This document shows positions 43,269 through 52,103 of a DNA stretch of 64,000 bases, piece after piece. The first letter of the stretch is position 1, and every line of letters begins with the position of its first letter. Made by a program: the position numbers and the translations under genes. The notes below the pieces were generated by a model, which made no database searches, was not told the origin of the DNA, and saw only the letters and a list, made by a program, of their open reading frames with translations. This DNA is from Symbiodinium natans (Eukaryota > Sar > Dinophyceae > Suessiales > Symbiodiniaceae): contig CAJNDS010002350.1 of assembly GCA_905221605.1 (NCBI GenBank), positions 62,001-126,000 on the forward strand, in the 5' to 3' direction.

Positions 43269-43320
43269 GGGTTTAGGATTTAGGGTTTAGGGTTTAAGGT
43301 TTGGGGTTTAGGGTTTAGGA

Positions 43321-43430
43321 CAAGGAATAGGGGACCCCCACTATAGACCCCCAATAGTAGGATCCCCTTATCCAAAAAGGTACCCCGCCCCCCCCCCCCC
43401 CCCCCATTTTCGGCAACCCCCATATTAGTA
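43321..43430. mobile_element. Introner-like element, family 4, with poly-C
   Basis: GACCCCCACTATAGACCCCC ... CATTTTCGGCAACCCCCATA, with a C run at 43388-43406. Confidence 0.5.
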
Positions 43431-43717
43431 GTATCCGCCGACCTTGGCGGCGTGTTGGATGGGTTTCGGAGGCCCTTTTTGTCCCCTCCTTACACCCCCC
43501 CCCCCAGACTCGTCGCGACTGACAATTCGGCTCTTAGGGTTTAGGGTTTGGGGTTTAGGGTTTAGGGTTGGGGTGTAGGGTCTAGGGTTTAGGGTCTAGG
43601 GTTCAGGCATCTGCGGTCGCGGCGGCCGCAGCCGCTTCCCGAAGGACTTTGGATTCAGGTGGAAAGTTGCTGTTATCTCTAGTTGCAGCCTTGTGTTACT
43701 CGCCTCCCTACTTTGAG

Positions 43718-43855
43718 GTTCGTGGTACTCACCAACCAATTAGAACTGTACTTGTAACTGTACTTATAAGCCCCTTAAGTGCCAAATATGGTTATAAGCA
43801 CCGCTATACGTACAGCTATAGTAGTTGGTGAATAAGTACCATTGAACCTCCAAGT
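43718..43855. mobile_element. Introner-like element, family 2, complete
   Basis: TTTGAGGTTCGTGGTACTCA ... AGTACCATTGAACCTCCAAG. Slightly diverged inverted ends. It lies 3' of the acidic-tail exon. Confidence 0.72.
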
Positions 43856-43955
43856 ACTTCTTGACACCCATAAACCCAAAGTCCTTATTCAACAAGCTCA
43901 AAACAGAACCTCAGACGAATGGTGCTTTTTCGAGCGGTCAAGCAGATGTCTCAAT

Positions 43956-43979
43956 TTATGCATCCTCATCACCATCTTC

Positions 43980-44011
<32 letters not shown>

Positions 44012-44165
44012 CATCATCGTCTTCGCTTGCAGCATACTGAGAAGAGTCCGCGAGGGTGGGATCACCATCGCCTTTGTTGGAATTCTCATCGCCCTGGTTT
44101 GCAGTTGGCTGTGAAGATTCGGCGAGGTTGGACTCATCACTTCCTTTGCTTGCAGCTACAACACG
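43956..44165 (-). CDS. C-terminal exon with poly-aspartate tail
   Basis: The minus strand reads QARVVAASKGSDESNLAESS, then NSNKGDGDPTLADSS, then a run of about nine aspartates and more D/E, ending GDEDA and TAA at 43956-43958. Acidic C-termini like this occur in chromatin, chaperone and calcium-binding proteins, but no domain is visible. Only this exon is certain; upstream exons were not found before the FkbM-like gene's stop. Confidence 0.65.
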
Positions 44166-44416
44166 GGCTTGAATAATTAGAATGGGGCTTTGGGGGTTGT
44201 GAAAGTATACTAATAAAGGGACAACAAGGGATTGTTACTAGTAATTCTTCCGACCCTATATTATGTGAGCACAGCCGCCACCCTCGTCGCAGGAGCTGGC
44301 TTTCTCTTGGCAGCCGAAATCCTCACAAGGATCGATAACCTTGGCTGACTTCTGGACCCCTCCTAAAAGCTTAACTGTTAGGCTCTTTCTTGTAGTTTCT
44401 ACCAAACCCCAAAAGG

Positions 44417-45494
44417 CTAAAGCCCTAAGAGCCAGCCAGAAGAAAGCCAAGCAACCTCCTCGAAGCCTGGTGCTCCTGCACCCTTTCGTCGAAGGTCAAA
44501 CTGCCAACCCTCTGAGATAATCTCGGGAATCTTCATGGCATGGTCGTCCGGGTTCATCTCCTTGGCCGAAACCCAAATGCCATGCTCGCCGGCCACCTGA
44601 GCGACAAGCTTGTAGCCTTTGGCCTGCATCAGGGCGTCCAACGCGGCCAAGGAGGCGCCGCTGACCTCTCCCATCCCAGCCCAAACGCCATCGGACTGGT
44701 ACGAGCGCACCTGCTTCTCGGAGCCCCTGAAGTAGCTGCTGAACTCGATGGCCACCACGCGTGGCTGGAAGCGGCCAAAGTCCAGGGCCTTGACGAGCCA
44801 GTAATCATTCCAGTCCACGTCAACCGTGAGGAGATCAAACTCACACGGCACCTTATGCATCTGGAATTTCTCATTGATGTTCTCCACCGTCAGGAATGCC
44901 TGTCGCAGGCGCACCGGGGCATCGTCGGGTTCCTGGATCAGATCTTGTCCAGGGCAAGAAGGGCAGCCTCCGTTGGGCGAGGATCCGGGGGCACCATCCA
45001 GGAGCAGGCCCTTCCAGCCACCTACACTCCCCTTTGACGCTTAATAAGCATATTGTTTTTAATACTTCCTTTGGGTTTTTTTATATAAACAAAAATGAAA
45101 AATACTTCCCAAGGGGGATGTAGCCACAGTTCAAGCGGAAGTGGGCCGAGTTCAGGACTTCGGGGCGGCGGCTGCCGAACTCCACGAAGTAGGTGTTGGT
45201 GGTTCCGATGGCCTTGAAGATAGCATTGAGGTAGCGGTCCTGGCTGAACTGGCTGCAGATGCCAGGCTCGTGGACATGACTGAAGTCAATCACCTTGCTC
45301 TTGCTCAAACTCGAGCTTGGCACGCCACAGAACTGCTTCGTCCAGGGCCTACCCTTGTTCTGGCAGTGGCCATCGTCCCTCGGGCCTGTCAAACCCAGGA
45401 TTTCCTCCAGCGAAGGCCTCTTCGACTTGGCACCCCTTCGGTGACGAAGGGCCGAAGCCACCAAGGGGAGCAAAAGCACCAAAGCCACCTTCAT
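44417..45494 (-). CDS. FkbM-like methyltransferase with signal peptide, two exons
   Basis: Exons 45128-45494 and 44417-45021 join as AACT|GTGGCTGG to give RLNCGWKGLLLDG, 323 residues. The start MKVALVLLLPLVASA is a clear signal peptide. A longer in-frame start upstream is possible but would bury it. The core follows the FkbM-like pattern of SAM-dependent methyltransferases: FSQDRYLNAIF, then TYFVEFGSR (motif I region), CGWKGLLLDG, DLLTVDVDWNDYWLVKALDF (motif with two acidic residues), and PRVVAIEFSSYF. The usual glycine-rich loop is altered (EFGSRRPE rather than E.Ga.dG), so activity is not assured. Family members methylate hydroxyls of sugars or other small molecules. Secretory or plastid targeting is inferred. 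This is the most compact gene in the window. Confidence 0.82.
45022..45127. mobile_element. Intron: introner family 8, 106 bp, AT-rich
   Basis: Plus strand: CTACACTCCCCTT ... AAGGGGGATGTAG, inverted ends, flanked by a CCAC direct duplication. On the minus strand the intron is GTGGCTACATCC...AGTGTAG. The same element is nested in the intron at 5232-5433. Confidence 0.8.
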
Positions 45495-45499
45495 CGCGC

Positions 45500-45960
45500 T
45501 TCGACAGATGAGCGCATGCTCTACGTTGCGGACTGGGGATTGAAACTCCACTTTGAAACTCCAGTGAGCCAAAACGGAGCTCTGACCTCCCGGGTTTGAA
45601 GACGTTTCGACTCGTTTTCACCACGGCCTCTTGAATCTTCCGAGCAAACTCCAGAAGCTCCAGAGACCCTTAGCCCCAAACACGAGACTGCACCCAGAAA
45701 AACTCCCCAACCACCCCCCCAGCCCAAGCATCCTGGAACATCCCTAGCCCCTACGGAGGTGCGGACCCAGAACCCAGAATGGCAGCAACAGCCGTGCGGG
45801 TAGCTTGAAGCTGCTACACGTCCTTCAGCTGATCTTGCAAGTCCAAAGAATAAACAAAGACGAACCGGATTTACATCAATCCAAGGAAAGTCGTGAGATA
45901 CACTTTTTGTCGTCATGCGCCATGCGCAATGATACGTGGTAACGAGAAGTATTTGCACCC
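45500..45960. other. Upstream region of the FkbM-like gene
   Basis: Unique sequence free of telomeric units. The minus frame is open for much of it but without protein sense. Probably 5' flank. No TATA-like signal stands out. Confidence 0.4.
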
Positions 45961-45963
45961 CTC

Positions 45964-46055
45964 CATAAACCCTAAACCCTAAACCCTAAACCCTAAACCG
46001 CAAACCCTAAACCCCAAACCCCAAACCCTAAACCCTAAACCCCAAACCCCATAAG
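45964..46055 (-). repeat. Telomere-type array
   Basis: About twelve units, several CCCCAAA. Confidence 0.93.
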
Positions 46056-46077
46056 GCCCTAAAAGGGCCTAGAAAGA

Positions 46078-49000
46078 GCTCGGAGCCTCGGAGGGCGCGT
46101 CCGTGACGCGGGCCTTGGCGCGCACCAGGTCCATGATGAGGTCCTTCGGAGGGATCTTTGGGTTTGGGGGTTTAGGGTTTAGGGCTTAAGGTTTGGGGTT
46201 TAGGGTTTGGGGTTTAGGGTGTAAGGTTTGCGGTATGGGGTTTAGGGTGAGGAGGCCTCAGGCTGTCCTAGACGGGGAAGGCTTGCAATGAGCCTCGTAG
46301 CCCAAAGGGTGCAAACCTCCTGAGAACCTAGGCCTAAAGTCGTAACCCTAAACCCTCAACCCTACACAGGGTGGGGCTGAAGGGGGTTTAGGGTTTAGGG
46401 TTTAGGCTTTAGGGTTTAGAGCTTAGGAAACCCTGAACACTCAAAAGGCCGATGCCCTCTAGTTTGCTCCTCTGAACCCAACCCAAGGTGGCAACTCCGA
46501 GCATGTCTTTGATATCAAGCGGATGAGGTTTAGGGTTTAGGGTTTAGGGTTTAGGGTTTAGGGTTTAGGGTTTAGGGTTTAGGGTTTCGGGTTTAGGGTT
46601 TAGAGTTTAGGGTTTAGGGTTTAGAGTTTATAGGGTTTAGGGCCTCTCTAAATGCTTTCGCACTCGAAGCATGAGTCTCAGGGCAGTTACATGGTTCCTT
46701 AAGGTTTAGGGTTTAGGGTTTAGGGTTTAGGGTTTAGGGTTTAGGGTTTAGGGTGTATGCTTAGGGAAGTTACGTGGTCCGGTCCCTTGATGTGGTCCCT
46801 TAGTTTCTGTAAAGAGTTCTGAAGTATGGGCCCTGGGGTTTTATGGGTAGATACACAGGGGTATGTAAGGGGTCCCCTTAGACCCTGAGACCCTGAGACC
46901 CTTAGACCCCTAAACCCTAAGCCCTAAGCCCTAAGCCCTAAGCCCTAAACCCTAAACCCTAAACCCCCCAGAGCCCTAAACGCGTTTAGGGCCTCAGGGA
47001 GTTCAGGGGCTTCGGCGGCGTCCGGGTTCCAACGAAGGCTGGCCAAGCGGCCTCCTTCCCTAAACCCTAAACCCTAAACCCTGAACCCTGAACCCTAACC
47101 CTAAACCCTAAACCCTAAACCCTAAACCCTAAACCCTGAACCCTGAACCCTGAACCCTAAACCCTAAACCCTAAACCCTAAGCCCTAAACCCTAAACCCT
47201 AAGCCCTGAACCCTGAACCCTAAACCCTAAACCCTAAACCCTAAGCCCTAAACCCTAAACCCTAAACCCTAAACCCTAAACCCTAAACCCAACCCCAAAG
47301 CGTAAATCCTACACTCTAGACTGGCGTCCTGAATACCATAAACGTTGGCCCTAAACCTTAAACCCTAAACCCCTGAAAGCCTCCGAGGCTACAGCCTAAA
47401 TAAACAACAGGCTAGGGTTTAGGGGACTGGGTTCAGGGGATGGGCTTTAGGGTTTAGGGTTTAGGTCGAAGAGGGTTTCAGGAGTCCCTATACTCGGGAG
47501 TCCTTAAGGAAGAAACCCTGGAAAGGGTGCCGAATTTAGCGAACGGCCCCTAAATGGAAGAGCCTGCTCCATTTTCGAAACTGCCGGCGGCAAGATGCAG
47601 CATAAACAGGGTGGGGGGGTTTCTACGGGACCCTAAACCCTAAACCCTAAACCCTAAACCCTAAACCCTAAACCCTAAACCCTAAACCCTAAACCCTAAA
47701 CCCTAAACCCTAAACCCTAAACCCTAAACTCTGACCCCTAAGGCTTGGGGCGAGCTCAGGGGCTGCGCACCTTGGGGATCAGATGAGCCCCGGAAAGCTG
47801 CAATGAGAAACAGCCACTGCAAGACGTTAGAGCCTGAGGACCGCAAGCTTAGGGTTTAGGGTTTAGGGTTTAGGGTTTAGGGTTTAGGGTTTAGGGTTTA
47901 GGGTTTAGGGTTTAGGCTTAGGTGTCCAGTAGCCAGACACAAACAAGTTGACACTGTGCCTTTCGTGAGCTCTTCATGTACCGACAAGAGTGTAAAAGCT
48001 TACCAGCTGGGCTGCAAAACCCTAAACCCTAAACCCTAAACCCTAAACCCTAAACCCTAAACCCTAAACCCTAAACCCTAAACCCTAAACCTTCAACCCT
48101 AAACCACAAACCCTAGAGCCCCAAACCTTAAGCCCTAAATCTTACACCTCAAGCCCTAAACCCTCACATAAACGGTTCTTTTCTGGTCCCCAGGGAAATC
48201 ATGGGCTCCGTACTACCCCCACTCTACATAATTATTTGGGGAAGCTAGGGGGGCTAGTATCGAGGCGGGTAGTAGCCCTAAACCCTAAACCCCAAGCCCC
48301 AAACCCTATGGGGTAGTAGGGGAACCCATGGGAAAACTACACGAAGACTTAGCCGGGCTCAGCCGGAGCCATGAAAGTCTTGAACTCCGAGATGTCGTGC
48401 TCCTGGGGTTCAACTTGCTTAGGGTTTAGGGTTTAGGGTTTAGGGTTGAGGGTTGAGGGTTGAGGGTTTCGGGTTTCGGGTTTCGGGCTTCGGGTTTAGG
48501 CTAGGTTGCCCCCGATATCCTGGGAAGAAGCGAGGTTCCTGCAAGAGCAGTTTGGGATCATCGTAATCGAGCGATTGCCGTGGATTTGGGGTTTAGGGTT
48601 CGGCTCTTTGTGCCTACCCTGGCATACAAGACCCTAGACCCTGAACCCTGCACACCCTAACCGTCAAAACTCCTAACCCCCAAGCCTTCCAAACGCTAAA
48701 CCCTAAACCCTAAACCCTAAACCCTAAACCCTAAACCCGAAACCCTACACAGCCATAGTAAAAGCAGCCTGAGGCTCAAGGTATCTGAGGCGCAAGGCCT
48801 CCAGGTAGGCCACCTTCAGGGACTGAGGGTTTAGGGTTTAGAGTTTAGGGGTTGGGGTTTGGGATTTGGGGCTGGCGGCGTGTTGGATGGTCCCCCCCCC
48901 CCCCCCCCCCCCGCCCCGGCCCCCCACCCCCCACCCCCCCCCTCCACCCTCACCCCAAAAACAGCAGGCAGGCCAAGACACTTGCCCCCAAAACAACTTG

Positions 49001-49556
49001 CAGAGTTTTTTTGGTGGATTTGGGTGTTGAGAGGTTTAGGGCCTCTTGGGTCGGTGGCCTGAGCCGGAGGCCCCTAAATTTTGGGTGGTTATGTACGGGC
49101 TACTTAGGTTTGTAGGGACTATATAAGGTATATAGATTCAGGGTCACTTTAGGAGTCCCTCCTTAAACCCCTGAGCCACCTCAGCAGTTTGCGAAGCGCC
49201 CAGGCCACTGCCCTTACGGGCCCGCTCCTTGGCCTCGTGGTTGCCTTGGTGCTTTTGTTTGTTTTGGTTCATAGGGTTTAGGGTTTAGGGTTTAGGGTTT
49301 AGGGTCTAGGGTTTAGGGTTTAGGGTCTAGGGTTTAGGGCTTAGGGTAGGCCTAAACCCTAAACCCTCAACCCAAAACCCGAAACCCTGAACCCTAAACC
49401 CCAAACCCCAAACCCTACATAAACCCTGAACCCTAAACCTGCACTCTTGGCTCAAGTTGAGCTGCAGAGCTGGTGCCAGGACATCTTGCCGGCTCCCACC
49501 CTGCCTTCGAAGTAGAACACGTGCAGCGCCTGCTTTAGCTGCACCTTGCTGGCGAA
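46078..49556 (-). CDS. Gene D: set of short exons, protein unidentified
   Basis: Minus-strand islands with strong coding sense: 49450-49556 (VQLKQALHVFYFEGRVGAGK), 49172-49251 (HQGNHEAKERARKGSGLGAS), 48762-48826 (SLKVAYLEALRLRYLE), 48508-48590 (SLDYDDPKLLLQEPRFFPGY), 48350-48420 (VEPQEHDISEFKTFMAPAEP), 47768-47796 (LSGAHLIPK, donor CAAG|GTGCGC), 46990-47055 (GRLASLRWNPDAAEAPELPE), 46441-46528 (HPLDIKDMLGVATLGWVQRS) and 46078-46160 (IPPKDLIMDLVRAKARVTDA). All are on one strand and separated by telomeric arrays, as expected for one gene or two. The last two look weakly ankyrin-like. Most borders are approximate and phases were not all checked. Confidence 0.6.
46528..46640 (+). repeat. Telomere-type array
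   Basis: About 14 units with one TTTCGGG and two TTTAGAG. Confidence 0.93.
46705..46755 (+). repeat. Telomere-type array
   Basis: Seven TTTAGGG units. Confidence 0.93.
46905..46970 (-). repeat. Telomere-like array, CCCTAAG then CCCTAAA
   Basis: Five CCCTAAG units, then CCCTAAA. Confidence 0.9.
47055..47290 (-). repeat. Telomere-like array with CCCTGAA/CCCTAAG blocks
   Basis: About 34 units. Small blocks of CCCTGAA recur three times, indicating internal duplication. Confidence 0.95.
47631..47730 (-). repeat. Telomere-type array
   Basis: About 14 perfect CCCTAAA units. Confidence 0.96.
47850..47920 (+). repeat. Telomere-type array
   Basis: About ten perfect TTTAGGG units. Confidence 0.95.
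48015..48110 (-). repeat. Telomere-type array
   Basis: About eleven perfect CCCTAAA units, then diverged. Confidence 0.95.
48418..48500 (+). repeat. Array: TTTAGGG, TTGAGGG, TTTCGGG in blocks
   Basis: Four, three and four units of each variant in strict succession. Confidence 0.93.
48690..48750 (-). repeat. Telomere-type array
   Basis: About seven CCCTAAA units. Confidence 0.92.
48890..48950. repeat. Poly-C tract
   Basis: C-rich run with few interruptions. The proline-rich frames here are artefacts. Confidence 0.93.
49270..49350 (+). repeat. Telomere-type array with GTCTAGG variants
   Basis: About eleven units. Confidence 0.9.
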
Positions 49557-49776
49557 GGGGCTTAGGGTTCAGGGTTTAGGGTTTGGGGTTTGGGGCTATT
49601 CCTAGAACAATTCGGAGCGTTTTAGTGGGACCCTAAACCCTACCTGGAAAACCAAGTTGTCGTTTATAACGGGCACAGGGGGCACTGCACCGAAATGTGT
49701 GGCACCAACACAAGACCCGGAACCAGTGCCCGATTTATTCAAGAGAAATCTACAGGATGGGTCGGGGCTAACTTTT

Positions 49777-51986
49777 TCACGGCTCTTCCCACAGCTTCAG
49801 CAGGTAACGAGACACCGTGTCTGTGTGAACACTACGCACATTGACAGCACGAGAAAGCGTAGCCACCTTACCCACCAGGTCTTCGTCCATCTGGCATCCA
49901 TCAGCCAGAATGTTCCACGTGAATCGCTGTCGAGACCTTGCAGCTGTACCGTAGAAATCCGCAAAGTGAATCATTGTGTGATATTTTGGCTGTAGCTTGT
50001 ATCGGGTTTTTCCCTGATTGTACGCGTGCTGGGCACATTCAGCATAGCATCGCAAGAAGTTGTAGCCGGACTGGGCGACCTCTGTGGTAGCCTGGAGAGG
50101 CAGCCAAAGCCCGTTTCGATACAAGGTGCGTAGGAAGATGTTGGCGTTGACGCAGGCATCGTGCGCACTCTCCAAGTATGGATCAGGATTTGCCAAAGTA
50201 GCCAAATGGTTCCGGAAGAATTCTTCTAAGAAAGCCAGGACGGCAGTGGTGTCTGCAGCCTTGAACCAGCTCCTTGGAAACATTGGGGCCAATAGAAAAC
50301 ATTTGGCACAAACCGAACCCAAGTAAAAAACAAAAAAAACATCACGCTAACCAAGAAGCCCAACTGGGTAGGAGGAGTCCCTCGGAAAGTTCAGTAGGTT
50401 TCGAGTCAGACCATCCATGTGCAGCGGATGCTTCGTTCGCGTGCAGAATTCTTGCAGCAGCTGGTAGAGCGAGTTCAGCTGCTTTGGAACAGAATCGTCC
50501 CCCAGGATCCCATAGTCAATGATCATGACCTCTGTTGTGTACAAACTCTTTGTTCAAAATTCTGCAGCTAAAGAATACAAAAAGAAACATAAGGATGGAG
50601 ATTTTCGACAGAACACAAGACCACTCCCGGCTAACTCGGCAAAACAGCCCTTGTGCAAGGTATGAAATGGATCATACCGAAGCATCATCTCTGGGCTCGC
50701 CGTCTGTGGCACGTCAGCCAAAGGTCCCATCGTTTCAAACGGCGACGTTCGCAAGAATGTTGTTCTCCAAGCTGCATGTTCCGAGAAGTCGTGTAGGGGG
50801 ACACCAGGTCGTCCCGCCTCACACAAATGACATATCCCAACGCCAACCTGCTCGTTCGTTGTCAGTCTCGAGAAATGACGTTGGAGATGGCCTAGCTTCT
50901 GCTGGATCGGCCAGTCGCCTTTGAGGCCGACCCAGGCAACATAATAGTGTTGATGCTTGCCATCTGGAAAGTCAAGCCGCAGCCCTTGCTCGAAGAGCTG
51001 CTTCAGGTCAGTTGCGATGATTGACATGAGGCTGTCTAAAGATTCCTTAACCTGCTTCGTATAGAGCCTCTTTAGAAGCACTGATATCAAAAACCTTGTT
51101 TTGAACGAGCTGCCAACATAGTTGAGAGGTCCCCGCACCCACAGGTGATTGCCACGAAATCACCATGAGGCCTGCCTTTTTCAACGTCTCCCCTTCATCA
51201 GCATGCAGCATCAGAGGTAGCACCTGATGTAACCGATTCTTGTGGTATGTGTAGATGGCGTGCGACGGGTGCAGCTGGCGGAATCGACGCCAAAATTTGG
51301 CAAGCACCTCGACGGCACTCTGGTTGCCTCCCCACAGGGCCGGGAGCTTGCCATGCAACGCGAGAACTCGCAGCATGTTCCCCACCCTCAGCATAGGATG
51401 AGGTTTCTTCAAACAGATTTCCACCATATCAGTTGTGATAGGGCAAGAAAGGCCCCGCTTTCGAAACGCTTTCGCAGAATTGTTCTCATGTTTTGTCTGA
51501 GAGTGCCGATGGAGCTCCCCCAATAACGAAGAGCTAGCCAAAGTATCCGCAACATCTGGGTCTGCCGCGAGACATTCTTTGTAGAAACCAGAAGCCAACT
51601 GGCAAAGCAACCGATCGGAGACCTTCAGTGGTATATTTTCTTTAAGATGAAAAACAAGGATCGTGTGCGTTCGGCTTGCTGGGGCTTAGGGTTTAGGGTA
51701 GGGTTTACAAAACAGCAGCGGCGCTCAACGTATACACCCAAGACACCCCTGATCCTCGCGCTTTGGCCAACGCCTTTGAGGCAGCGCCCGGCTTCCCTGC
51801 ATCTTTGCGGACATGGGCCAAAGCACCTTCGCAGCATGTTATTTCTGGATCTTTTATTAAGGTGGGCTGGCAATCGTGTTGGCGATTCAGTCTCGGGTCT
51901 TTTGTCTCGAGAGCAGACAGATCGAGGGGCCGAAAGCAGGATCACAACCCCAGCAATCCTGCAATGTAGCAAACTAACTTGCGCAT
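49777..51986 (-). CDS. Gene C: dinoflagellate-expanded protein with RYDPFHTLHKG motif
   Basis: Exons: 51963-51986 (tentative start MRKLVCYI), about 51722-51905, 50617-51622, 50360-50529, 49777-50272. Joins give AGSGL-VMIIDYG and SSYPVG-SWFKAADT with correct phase, about 620 residues. Markers: MLHADEGETLKKAGLMVISW, PLNYVGSSFKTRFLISVLLK, GICHLCEAGRPGVPLHDF (possible Cys/His site), RYDPFHTLHKG, RYKLQPKYHTMIHF and QMDEDLVGKV near the C-terminus. I recall this order from an abundant, functionally unnamed family in Symbiodiniaceae predictions; no search was run. The conserved D, H and late H...DE residues would suit a transposase or nuclease fold, which is inference only. An extra base in CCCC at 51131-51134 breaks the frame between WQSPVGAG and PLNYVGSS. 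Confidence 0.72.
51131..51134 (-). other. Frameshift in gene C at a C4/G4 run
   Basis: With four bases the frame stops matching the continuation. With three, WQSPVGAGPLNYVGSS reads through and the 50617-51622 exon becomes exactly 335 codons. Confidence 0.75.
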
Positions 51987-52103
51987 TGCGTTCCTTGCAA
52001 CCACAAGCGCCAAAAAAACGCTAGCGGTGAGAAGGTGTGGCCTTTGATGGAGAGCACGGTAGCTACGAGCAGCTTGTGTAGAACTGGAACAAATATGCGA
52101 TAT

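Noticed and set aside
43919-44176. Histidine-run protein on the plus strand
   Set aside because: It is the antisense of the aspartate-run tail encoded on the minus strand, which ends in a proper stop at 43956.
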